The notes beneath the pieces are model-generated. The model did no database searches and was not told the origin of the DNA. It worked only from the letters and a program-made list of their open reading frames with translations. The position numbers were made by a program, and so were the translations under genes. From DAOTUL01 sp034437435 (GTDB taxonomy: Bacteria > Chloroflexota > Anaerolineae > Aggregatilineales > Phototrophicaceae), in the NCBI GenBank assembly GCA_964417785.1, contig CAYQJO010000055.1:1-20601 (forward strand): a DNA stretch of 20,601 nucleotides. Direction: 5' to 3'. Below, piece after piece: positions 7,826 to 14,772 of this stretch. Position 1 is the stretch's first letter; every line of letters begins with the position of its first letter.

Positions 7826-8292
7826 TGATTTTCATTTTTGGCACCCGACCCAAACAAGAGGTGGTCGGCAAGGGTGAGTTCTTCTGCCCACGCTGCCAGA
7901 CCGAACGCCACTACGAGCGCAAAAAGATCAAGAATTACTTCTCGGTGTATTTCATCCCGGTGCTGCCCATTGGTGAGTCGGGTGAGATCATCGAATGCAC
8001 GCACTGCGGTTATTCGTTTGCACCGGAGGTGCTGGAGCGCAAGCTGTCCAGGCCGATGCCGGATGTGGTGCGCTACCTGAACACGGTCAAGGCCAAGCTG
8101 GAACGCGGCTTCTCAGTGGAATACGTCATCAGCGACTTGACGGCGGAAGGACTCGACCGCGACGTGGCCGAGAACCTGATCACGATGGCGGTGGGCGAGG
8201 AGCGCAAGCACTGCCCACAGTGTGACCTGACATATACCCCCGACCTTGAGACATGTCCGGAATGTCATGTACCGCTGGAAAAGGTTCAATGA
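7822..8292 (+). CDS. double zinc-ribbon protein of unknown function
   Basis: The protein (156 residues) has two treble-clef or ribbon-type cysteine sets. The first is FCPRCQ (Cys22, Cys25) with ECTHCG (Cys59, Cys62), embedded in a sequence (FGTRPKQEVVGKGEFFCPRC, then YFIPVLPIGE) resembling the small zinc_ribbon_15-type domains. The second is CPQC (Cys131, Cys134) with CPEC (Cys145, Cys148) at the C terminus. Between them is a probably helical, charged stretch (75-125) with no family I can name. No enzyme motif is present; such proteins usually bind nucleic acid or protein partners. It overlaps aroB and the next gene by ATGA at both ends. Its role in the operon cannot be read from sequence. 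Confidence 0.8.
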   Translation: MMIFIFGTRPKQEVVGKGEFFCPRCQTERHYERKKIKNYFSVYFIPVLPIGESGEIIECTHCGYSFAPEVLERKLSRPMPDVVRYLNTVKAKLERGFSVEYVISDLTAEGLDRDVAENLITMAVGEERKHCPQCDLTYTPDLETCPECHVPLEKVQ

Positions 8293-8891
8293 GACGACTG
8301 GTTATGGCGTTGGGGATGCTGGCCGTTGTGGTCGTGGCGGGGTTGGCTGTCGTCGCGCTCAACAACGCACCGGAGACCTCAACTGTGACGCAAACGGCCT
8401 GCATTCGGGCCGGTCAAGCCGATGATTGTGTTCGCTTTCCGGTAGTCAGCGGCGCGAATTTGCTGGATGAAGTCCTGACGCTGCCAGCGGATTTCACCGG
8501 TGATTATGTGTTTGTCACGGTGCCGTTTGATCGCGAGCAGCAGGTCGTTGCGGATACATGGCTGCCGCTGGCGCGTGAACTGGCGGACCAGTATGACGGC
8601 CTGACATTTTACAATGTGCCGGTCTTCCCTGATCTGGCGGCCCCGGTGCGGCTGTTTGCGCGGACCGGCCTGCGGGCGGTGATCGGCGATGAAGCCTTGC
8701 AGGCGGCCACCATCACTGTTTTTCTGGAAAATCGCGACGATTTCCTGACGGCGATGGATGTGCCGGATGTCGAGCGAATCCAGGTGTTTCTGCTGGATGG
8801 CGACGGCGAAGTGTACTGGCGCGGTGTCGGCACATTTGATGACACACAGGCCAATGAAGTCAGAGCGCGGTTGGAGGCGCTGGTGAGTTAG
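8289..8891 (+). CDS. membrane-anchored protein with thioredoxin-like (ATP10-like) features
   Basis: This is a 200-residue protein with one N-terminal hydrophobic segment (about 5-25), likely an uncleaved signal anchor or signal peptide with the rest outside the membrane. There is no lipobox; Cys38 and Cys47 lie just after the membrane segment. From about 70 the pattern is a strand (DYVFVTVPF), a helix (TWLPLARELADQY), and strands ending in VFLLDGDGEVYWRGVG (166-181). This D-x-G-x-x-x-W-x-G-x-G pattern is reminiscent of ATP10/redoxin-like thioredoxin folds. There is no CxxC redox motif, so a chaperone or binding role is more likely than disulphide exchange if the fold is right. ATG 8289 overlaps the preceding stop (ATGA). 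aroQ follows after two bases. The family call is tentative; the gene itself is certain. Confidence 0.72.
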   Translation: MRRLVMALGMLAVVVVAGLAVVALNNAPETSTVTQTACIRAGQADDCVRFPVVSGANLLDEVLTLPADFTGDYVFVTVPFDREQQVVADTWLPLARELADQYDGLTFYNVPVFPDLAAPVRLFARTGLRAVIGDEALQAATITVFLENRDDFLTAMDVPDVERIQVFLLDGDGEVYWRGVGTFDDTQANEVRARLEALVS

Positions 8892-8893
8892 CC

Positions 8894-9352
8894 ATGTCCA
8901 GGAAAATACTGCTCCTGCACGGACCCAATCTGAACTTGCTTGGTACACGGGAACCGGATGTTTACGGCGATATGACGCTGGAACGCATCAATGATTACGC
9001 CGTCGCCCATGTGAGACCGCATCGTGTCGAACTGCGCACCGGCCAGTCCAACCACGAGGGCGAACTGCTAGATTACCTGCATATTGCACGCAATTGGGCC
9101 GACGGTGTGGTGTTCAATCCCGGTGCCTATACCCACACGTCTGTCGCGCTGCGCGATGCCATCAGCGCGGTCAGTGTGCCGGTGGTGGAGGTGCATATGT
9201 CAAACATTCACGCCCGTGAGGAATTTCGCCACCGGTCACTCCTGGCACCGGTTTGCGTCGGTCAGATCAGTGGCTTTGGCTGGCGCAGCTACCTGCTCGG
9301 CCTGGATGCCTTGATGGCACACCTGGGGGTGATCGAATTTCCGCGTTCGTAG
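8894..9352 (+). CDS. aroQ: 3-dehydroquinate dehydratase, type II
   Basis: The enzyme dehydrates 3-dehydroquinate to 3-dehydroshikimate by the type II (trans) mechanism and normally forms a dodecamer. The 152 residues match the family. It has LLLHGPNLNLLGTREPDVYG (6-25) with catalytic Arg19 and Tyr24, the flexible lid between them, QSNHEGEL (51-58), NPGAYTHTSVAL (75-86) with Asn75 and His81, and EVHMSN (99-104) with catalytic His101. Arg112 follows. It is the last pathway gene of the aro operon and is transcribed two bases after the thioredoxin-like gene. Together with aroF, aroB, aroE, aroK, aroA and aroC it completes the shikimate pathway. Confidence 0.96.
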   Translation: MSRKILLLHGPNLNLLGTREPDVYGDMTLERINDYAVAHVRPHRVELRTGQSNHEGELLDYLHIARNWADGVVFNPGAYTHTSVALRDAISAVSVPVVEVHMSNIHAREEFRHRSLLAPVCVGQISGFGWRSYLLGLDALMAHLGVIEFPRS

Positions 9353-9395
9353 GTCTTCACCAATGGAATACTCACAGTTATTGGCTATCTCCTCC

Positions 9396-9426
9396 CTGTC
9401 AGTGCGTTCTCACCTGCCGCTATACT
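9396..9426 (+). promoter_or_regulatory. putative glnA promoter
   Basis: TATACT at 9421-9426 matches the sigma-70 -10 consensus at five of six positions and is placed to give a 5' leader of about 28 bases before glnA. The best -35 candidate, CTGTCA at 9396-9401, is weak and 19 bp away. The -10 box is preceded by GC, as in the other putative promoters of this window. It sits inside the inverted repeat at 9407-9458. Confidence 0.45.
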
Positions 9427-9458
9427 GAGCCGGTGATGACTACCAGTGCAGGTGAGAA
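9407..9458 (+). repeat. perfect 11-bp inverted repeat masking the glnA ribosome binding site
   Basis: TTCTCACCTGC at 9407-9417 is the exact reverse complement of GCAGGTGAGAA at 9448-9458, with 30 bases between. The right arm contains AGGTGAG (9450-9456), the likely Shine-Dalgarno sequence for the glnA ATG at 9461. The probable -10 box TATACT (9421-9426) lies in the loop. A transcript coming from the aro operon would contain both arms and hide the site. A transcript starting near 9433 would lack the left arm. The same element could instead be a protein operator, since the arm centres are 41 bp apart, close to four helical turns. Confidence 0.7.
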
Positions 9459-9460
9459 AT

Positions 9461-10777
9461 ATGACTGATGTTCTGGACGCCGTTGAGGCCCAACAGGTTC
9501 GTTTTATTGATCTATGGTTTATCGATATTCTGGGCGTTATCAAAAGTGTGACGCTGCCGGTTGACCATCTGGAACGGGCGATGAAACACGGGGTGCCGTT
9601 CGATGGGTCCTCGATGGAAGGCTCGGCCCGAGTCGCCGAAAGCGATAAATTGCTGTTCCCCGATCCCAATACATTTACCGTACTGCCCTGGCACCCGACG
9701 GAAGAGCGCACCGCCCGCATGATCTGTACCGTGCATACTGCCAACGGCGATCCCTTCATTGGTGATCCGCGAAATGCCCTGGTGCGGGTGTTGGACGAAG
9801 CCCGTGAGATGGGGTTTGTCTTCAAGACCGGTATGGAGTTGGAGTTCTTTCTCTTTGTCCAGGATGAAAACGGTCGCGCACGGCCCGACATACCTTATGA
9901 CGAAGCCAGCTACTTCGACATGACAACCGACCGGGCGCAGGCTCTCCGCCGCCGGATGATGACGACCTTGCAGGCGATGGGTATCGGCGTGCTTTCGACG
10001 CACTCGGAGATTGGACACGGCCAGCACGAGATCGACCTGGATTACTCCGATGCGCTGACCTCTGCTGACCAGATATTGACGGCACGGGTCGCGCTCAAAA
10101 CAGTGGCGCAGCGTGACGGGGTTCACTGTACGTTTATGCCACGTCCGTGCGCCGATATGCCGGGATCGGGCATGCACACCCACCAGAGCTTGCATGATCC
10201 AGAGACCGACGCCAATCTGTTTGATGACCCGGAGAACACCTACGGACTATCGGAGGTTGCCCGTTATTTCCTGGCCGGCCAGTTGGCACATGCCCGTGCC
10301 ATGTTGGCGATCCTGGCACCGCTGGTGAACAGCTATAAGCGCCTGGGGACCAGCTTTGAGGCTCCGATCAATGTCAGTTGGGCGCACGTCAACCGGGCCG
10401 CCTTGATCCGGGTTCCGGGCGGTACTGATCATCATACCCGGTTGGAACTGCGCTGTCCTGATCCGGCCAGCAACCCCTATCTGGCGGCAGCCGTCATGCT
10501 CAAGGCCGGTCTGGATGGGATAAGGAATCGCATGCCGTTGCCCGAACCGTTGGAGGAGACTCTGTTGATGCAGCAGCACAGCCGTCTGCGTCAGGTTGAG
10601 GTGCTGCCGTATTCGCTGGGCGAGGCACTGACCGTTCTCGATCACGACGATGTGATGCTGGAAGCACTGGGGCAGTATATCAGTGAGCGCTACATCCAGG
10701 CGAAGCGGGCGGAGTTCGAATCCTATAATCGTTATGTAACCAGGTGGGAACTTGACCATTACCTCGCCCGATACTAA
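9461..10777 (+). CDS. glnA: glutamine synthetase, type I (GSI-alpha-like)
   Basis: This 438-residue protein should make glutamine from glutamate, ammonia and ATP as a dodecamer. The N-terminal beta-grasp domain has FIDLWFIDILGVIKSVTLP (15-33) and FDGSS (47-51). The catalytic domain has MELEFF (125-130), SEIGHGQHEIDL (182-193), GSGMHTHQSL (235-244), NSYKRL (290-295), FEAP (299-302, the flap glutamate) and RLELRCPDP (327-335). Metal-binding Glu and His and substrate-binding Arg residues are thus intact. The C terminus ends YNRYVTRWELDHYLARY, and the Tyr adenylylation segment and the GSI-beta insertion are absent, which fits the alpha type. ATG 9461 is chosen over an upstream in-frame GTG (9446) because AGGTGAG lies four bases before it. 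The last 26 bases overlap the next gene. Confidence 0.93.
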   Translation: MTDVLDAVEAQQVRFIDLWFIDILGVIKSVTLPVDHLERAMKHGVPFDGSSMEGSARVAESDKLLFPDPNTFTVLPWHPTEERTARMICTVHTANGDPFIGDPRNALVRVLDEAREMGFVFKTGMELEFFLFVQDENGRARPDIPYDEASYFDMTTDRAQALRRRMMTTLQAMGIGVLSTHSEIGHGQHEIDLDYSDALTSADQILTARVALKTVAQRDGVHCTFMPRPCADMPGSGMHTHQSLHDPETDANLFDDPENTYGLSEVARYFLAGQLAHARAMLAILAPLVNSYKRLGTSFEAPINVSWAHVNRAALIRVPGGTDHHTRLELRCPDPASNPYLAAAVMLKAGLDGIRNRMPLPEPLEETLLMQQHSRLRQVEVLPYSLGEALTVLDHDDVMLEALGQYISERYIQAKRAEFESYNRYVTRWELDHYLARY

Positions 10778-11726
10778 GACCCTGCAACGATGGGGCAAAA
10801 ACCTGCTGCAACTGCTGCTGCTGCTGGCGATCTTCTGGTTCGTCAGCCAGAGTTTAACCGAGCAGTTTCGCCAGATCGAAGAAGAACCGCTGGATGTCGA
10901 TGGGGTGCTGCTGGTGCTGGCAATGGTTGGGATGGTCGCTGGTTATGGAGTGGTGCCATATGGCTCGTGGGTGGCGCTGAACAACCTGGGCCATCGCTAT
11001 CCCCGTGCGCAGATTTACCGTATTTACTACCTGTCCAATATCGCCAAATATCTACCCGGCAGCATATGGGGCCAGATTGGGCGGGCTTATCTTTACCAGC
11101 AGGCAGGCATTCCAGCGCTGACGGGTGTGGTTGCCGTAGCCTGGGAGATGATCCTGATGTTATCGGCGGGGGGACTGTGTGCGCTGCTGTCGCTGCGACT
11201 GGTCCGTGAGTATATCCCCGATATTGTGATCGCAGCGGCACTGGTGCTGGCGTTTTTGCTCCTGCTGCTCTTCCTGTTGTTGTTCCGACTGCCAACACTG
11301 CGGCAGGCGGTGTCGCGTTTGCCGCTGCCGCGCCGCTTGCGCGATTTGATGACCAACGACGGCCTGTGGCTGACACTGCCGCAGGCGATTCGCATTGGCG
11401 GAATCTATATGATAGCGTGGCTCACCATCGGGCTTTCGCTCAATCTGCTGGTGGCGGCTTTCGCGGATTTTGACCCGGCCTGGATACCGGAACTGATCGG
11501 TCTGTATATGCTGGGGTGGTGGTTTGGTTACGTGGTCTTTTTCGCGCCCGGCGGGATCGGTGTTCGTGATGGGATTCTGATTCTTGGGCTTGCCGTCATC
11601 CTCAATGATCCCTTACCGGCGGTGATCGCTGTCGTCGCTCGCATTATCTGGATCGTGACCGAGGTGTTCTGGGCGGTGTTGTTCGGTGCTATGGTGCGTA
11701 CACGTAGGCAAAGTCAACCCCGTTGA
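10752..11726 (+). CDS. YbhN/UPF0104-type flippase-like integral membrane protein
   Basis: This 324-residue protein has about seven to eight hydrophobic segments (roughly 17-33, 50-68, 122-147, 157-179, 212-235, 245-266, 272-290, 293-314). It carries the two family signatures: KYLPGSIWGQIGR at 99-111 and FFAPGGIGVRDG at 263-274. It belongs to the lysylphosphatidylglycerol synthase transmembrane-like family; members without the soluble synthase domain, as here, are usually considered lipid or glycolipid transport or flippase-like proteins of unproven substrate. The start is TTG at 10752, inside glnA, with AGGTGGG a few bases upstream; no ATG or GTG would preserve the first membrane segment. Its last 38 bases overlap the end of the convergent glycosyltransferase gene. 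Confidence 0.85.
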   Translation: MTITSPDTKTLQRWGKNLLQLLLLLAIFWFVSQSLTEQFRQIEEEPLDVDGVLLVLAMVGMVAGYGVVPYGSWVALNNLGHRYPRAQIYRIYYLSNIAKYLPGSIWGQIGRAYLYQQAGIPALTGVVAVAWEMILMLSAGGLCALLSLRLVREYIPDIVIAAALVLAFLLLLLFLLLFRLPTLRQAVSRLPLPRRLRDLMTNDGLWLTLPQAIRIGGIYMIAWLTIGLSLNLLVAAFADFDPAWIPELIGLYMLGWWFGYVVFFAPGGIGVRDGILILGLAVILNDPLPAVIAVVARIIWIVTEVFWAVLFGAMVRTRRQSQPR

Positions 11727-13206
11727 TCCGTGCGGTATACGCCGGTTCGACCGCTGCCAGCGTGTCGATCAACGGCTGGTTGAATCCACGCTGCAACTGG
11801 TTGATGTAGAAGACAATGTAATCGACATCCGGGTCCTCATCCAGCGGTGTGACGTTGCTGCACGGCAGGTAAATATCGACCAATTCGTGATACGCCGACA
11901 TAATATTCGCGGCGCAAACATCATCACTGGTGGTTTTGATGTAATCGACGGCCTGATCCAGTCCCTCGCCCCAACCGACAAGCAAGGTACGTTCCGCGGT
12001 TGCTGCGCCGCCCAGCAGTGGATTGTAATAGGCAATCTCGTAGGGATAGCTGATCCAGGCGTTGACGACCATCACCAGAGTTGCCATACTCCACATGGCT
12101 CTGCTGGGAATGTGCAGCCGGTCAACGATCCAGAGCAGCCCGACAGCGGCGAAGACATAAAGCACCGGAAAAACCGGCAGCATATAGCGGTCCAACTGCT
12201 TGCGCTGTAAGGTCATGATTGCCAGGAAGAGTACCGCGTAAAGAAACAAGCTGAACAGCAGGTGGTTTTGCTGGCGATACAACCGCAGGGCAAAAGGTGC
12301 AGCCACAAGACCGACCATCACCCAGGGGGTGACGCGCAGCGCGAGCGCCAGCAGATAATAAATCGGTCCCGGTTGAATGGTGGGTTCGCCCAGGAAGAAG
12401 TTAAGGTGGCCCTCGAAGGCAACTTCCACGCCCAGCGTGAGGCGGTCAATCACACGGTCGAAGTGCGCCCATGTCGCCGGGTACAGCGCAAACCAGACGA
12501 TCACGGCGATCAGGCCCCAGGCGATGAAGGGCGTTGCCATGCGTGGTAGCTGCGTCGCTCGGAAGAATTTCCAGTTCGCCACCAGCACAGTGACACCGAG
12601 CAGACCGACCACCGAGAGCGCGGTGAACTTGGTCAGCGTTGCGATGCCACCGAGAGCGGCAGAAGCCGCCAGCCAGCGCCAGCGTACCGACCAGTTTGGA
12701 TTGTAGCGTCCGCTGTCGTGTTTGAACGCGATCAACCCGGTGAGGAATGACAGGAACATGGTGGTTGTGGTCAGGCCGTCCACATGCAAGATACGGCTGT
12801 GGGCGATGATGTAGGGATCGGTCGCCCAGAGCAGGGCTGCCAGCAGCGCCGGTCGAGGGCCAAACAGATGCCGGAGCAAGAACCAGCCGGCGAGGACTCC
12901 CAGTGCGTTCACCACCGCCATCACCACCCGGATATTGGCGCGATACTGCATCGGATCGACAGTGGCATGGTCTTCGCCGTTGATAATGTGGTCGATGGTG
13001 ATTCCGGCAGCGCCGAACCACATGGTCATCACACCGGGATGAAATGACTGGGCGGTCTCCTCAAGCTGGCCGGTTTTGATTGCATCCAGGAAGTTTTCGG
13101 AGCGGTTGACCCAGTACCGGCCTTCATCGTAGGTCAGAATCTGGGGTGAAGCGAGACGCGGCACCAATGCCAGCAGCAAAATGAACAGCGGCGTGATCCA
13201 TCTCAT
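11689..13206 (-). CDS. PMT/ArnT-like membrane glycosyltransferase (GT39/GT83-like)
   Basis: The protein (505 residues) has about ten or more membrane segments in its first 400 residues and a C-terminal soluble part. The first extracytoplasmic loop carries TYDEGRYW with the Asp27-Glu28 pair typical of dolichyl- or undecaprenyl-phosphate-sugar-dependent GT-C enzymes, then SFHPGVMTMW (54-63). The late segment YYNPLLGG followed by VGWGEGLDQAVDYI is common in uncharacterised bacterial members. It should transfer a sugar from a lipid-phosphate donor to a lipid or protein at the outer face of the membrane; donor and acceptor are unknown. The open frame extends upstream into lysC, but the ATG at 13206, two bases after the lysC stop, places the first membrane helix correctly. 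It is probably co-transcribed with lysC. Confidence 0.86.
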   Translation of the reverse strand: MRWITPLFILLLALVPRLASPQILTYDEGRYWVNRSENFLDAIKTGQLEETAQSFHPGVMTMWFGAAGITIDHIINGEDHATVDPMQYRANIRVVMAVVNALGVLAGWFLLRHLFGPRPALLAALLWATDPYIIAHSRILHVDGLTTTTMFLSFLTGLIAFKHDSGRYNPNWSVRWRWLAASAALGGIATLTKFTALSVVGLLGVTVLVANWKFFRATQLPRMATPFIAWGLIAVIVWFALYPATWAHFDRVIDRLTLGVEVAFEGHLNFFLGEPTIQPGPIYYLLALALRVTPWVMVGLVAAPFALRLYRQQNHLLFSLFLYAVLFLAIMTLQRKQLDRYMLPVFPVLYVFAAVGLLWIVDRLHIPSRAMWSMATLVMVVNAWISYPYEIAYYNPLLGGAATAERTLLVGWGEGLDQAVDYIKTTSDDVCAANIMSAYHELVDIYLPCSNVTPLDEDPDVDYIVFYINQLQRGFNQPLIDTLAAVEPAYTARINGVDFAYVYAP

Positions 13207-13208
13207 TT

Positions 13209-14609
13209 TTACAGCGCCAGGGCGTGAATCTTGCGGACGGCTGAGTCTGCGTACTGTGGTTCGGTGACGATGGACAGGCTGCAATGCGACGGCCCCTGCG
13301 AAATGGCAAGCACGCGAATATCGTCCAACACCTCAAATATGTGGGCGGTCACTCGCGGTGTCCAATCCATCGCCGGACCGATAGCGGTGATGATGCTGAC
13401 CGGCATGACCCGCCAGTGGGCGACGCCAGGACGGGACGCCAACACTTTTTCCAGTTCCATCAGAACGCTATGGACTGCATCTGGTCCGGCACTGGTGGGG
13501 ATGACAACGGTCATGAAGCTGCGCGAGAGAGACTGCGCGGTAATCATGATGTCCGCCGGGGAGCCGATGGTCTTGTCCAGGGTGGTATTCACCACATCTG
13601 TGATCTCAACCAGAGTGCCGCTCTGGTCGCTGCTCAAGCCAATGCCCTGAATGGCCGTAACCGCTTTGATATAGTGATCGGATCGCGGCGGCGAGCGAAA
13701 GACAATCGTTCCAGGATTCTGCGGTTTGAAGATGTTCTTGACGTGTAGTGGAATATTGCCCTCATGCAGCGGTTCGATCATACGCGCATGCAGAATTCTG
13801 GCCCCGAAATAGGCCAGTTCGGCCACCTCTTCATAGGAGAGGTACGGGATAACACGGGCCGAGTCGATATGCTGTGGATCGGTGGACATCATGCCATCGA
13901 CACTGGACCACATCCAGACTTCATCGGCTTCGGTGCAGACCCCGATAATCGAGGCGGAGTAGTCGCTGCCACCGCGCCCCAGCGTGGTCGGTTTGCCATC
14001 TGGTGTGCTGCCGATAAAGCCCGTGATGACCGGGATAATGCTGCGCTCCAGCATGGGCATCAGGTTCATGCGAATGCGCTCCCGCGTCAGTTCCATATTG
14101 GGACGAGCGTTGCCGAAGGTGTCATCGGTGACAATCACCTCGGTGGCGTCCAGGGCGACACCGCGCAGTCCGTTGTGGCGCATCAGGGTAGCGACGATGC
14201 GCGTCGCCAGCCGCTCACCGACGCTGATAACGGCATCGATGGTTTGCGCTGGCACGGTATCGCCGCCGTTCTCGGCGATCATCTGGCAGATGTCGAGCAT
14301 ATCGAACAGCAGCCGGTCGATTTCTGCCTGGAGTTCCACCCGTTCATCCGGGTTCAGCGGTAAATTGTCCACCAGTGTCAGATGGCGGGTCCGCAGCGTG
14401 GCGACAATGCGCCGGTAGCCGCGCCGGTTGCTCAACTGGGCAAGATGGCTGGCTTCAATCAGGGAGTCGGTCACACCTTCCAGCGCAGAGACGACAACAA
14501 TCATCTTCTGCCAGCGTTCGCGCTCTTGCAGTAAGATGCTGACAACCTGCATCAGGGCTGCGGTTGTACCGACGGACGCGCCGCCGAACTTCATGGTCAG
14601 TGTACCCAT
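13209..14609 (-). CDS. lysC: aspartate kinase
   Basis: The enzyme phosphorylates aspartate, the first step toward lysine, threonine, methionine and diaminopimelate. The 466-residue protein has the kinase domain with MKFGGASVG (6-14), SVGERLATRI (129-138), TGFIGSTPDGKPTTLGRGGSDYSA (196-219) and SVDGMMSTDP (236-245). Two ACT-type regulatory repeats follow from about 315 to the end, so feedback inhibition is expected. It is a stand-alone kinase with no fused homoserine dehydrogenase. The ATG at 14609 has AAGGA five bases upstream and a strong promoter about 65 bases away. The short leader leaves no room for a lysine riboswitch. The glycosyltransferase gene begins two bases after its stop. Confidence 0.95.
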   Translation of the reverse strand: MGTLTMKFGGASVGTTAALMQVVSILLQERERWQKMIVVVSALEGVTDSLIEASHLAQLSNRRGYRRIVATLRTRHLTLVDNLPLNPDERVELQAEIDRLLFDMLDICQMIAENGGDTVPAQTIDAVISVGERLATRIVATLMRHNGLRGVALDATEVIVTDDTFGNARPNMELTRERIRMNLMPMLERSIIPVITGFIGSTPDGKPTTLGRGGSDYSASIIGVCTEADEVWMWSSVDGMMSTDPQHIDSARVIPYLSYEEVAELAYFGARILHARMIEPLHEGNIPLHVKNIFKPQNPGTIVFRSPPRSDHYIKAVTAIQGIGLSSDQSGTLVEITDVVNTTLDKTIGSPADIMITAQSLSRSFMTVVIPTSAGPDAVHSVLMELEKVLASRPGVAHWRVMPVSIITAIGPAMDWTPRVTAHIFEVLDDIRVLAISQGPSHCSLSIVTEPQYADSAVRKIHALAL

Positions 14610-14671
14610 GTCTATCCTTGAGGAGATTGAATCTTGCTTTGTGAGTCGGCTTCGCTTTTAATGAGATGCGT

Positions 14672-14696
14672 CAGCCTAGCATTCTGGCTGTTTTTT
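14672..14696 (+). terminator. weak terminator-like hairpin inside the lysC promoter
   Basis: CAGCC (14672-14676) pairs with GGCTG (14686-14690), and AG pairs with CT inside it around a CATT loop with one bulged T. Six T residues follow (14691-14696). It would stop plus-strand transcription running antisense out of lysC toward the PSP1 gene. It overlaps the lysC promoter, so the hairpin may be coincidental. Confidence 0.3.
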
Positions 14697-14701
14697 GTCA
14701 A
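14673..14701 (-). promoter_or_regulatory. lysC promoter
   Basis: On the minus strand TTGACA (14701-14696) is a perfect -35 box, followed by a 17-bp spacer and TAGGCT (14678-14673) as -10. A TGC precedes the -10, close to an extended -10 element. Transcription would start near 14666, leaving a leader of about 57 bases before lysC. Confidence 0.7.
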
Positions 14702-14705
14702 TATT

Positions 14706-14735
14706 TTGCATAGGCTTGACCTGTATCATTATAAT
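14706..14735 (+). promoter_or_regulatory. promoter of the PSP1-PIG-L-M20 gene cluster
   Basis: TTGCAT (14706-14711), an 18-bp spacer and a perfect TATAAT (14730-14735) give a good sigma-70 promoter with a start near 14742 and a leader of about 30 bases. Its -35 box is only four bases from the -35 box of the divergent lysC promoter. Confidence 0.65.
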
Positions 14736-14772
14736 TGTGATAAGGTGATTTAATGTATTTGGGATTCTGAGT

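Noticed and set aside
9360..9384. CCAAT/ATTGG inverted repeat as aroQ terminator
   Set aside because: Only five AT-rich pairs with a 15-base loop and no T-run; too weak to call a terminator.
10800..10830. CTG triplet run as a microsatellite
   Set aside because: It encodes the leucine-rich first membrane helix of the YbhN-like protein and is interrupted; it is ordinary coding sequence.
14610..14672. Lysine riboswitch in the lysC leader
   Set aside because: The leader from the predicted start is about 57 bases, far shorter than the roughly 170-base lysine riboswitch, and its conserved motifs are absent.
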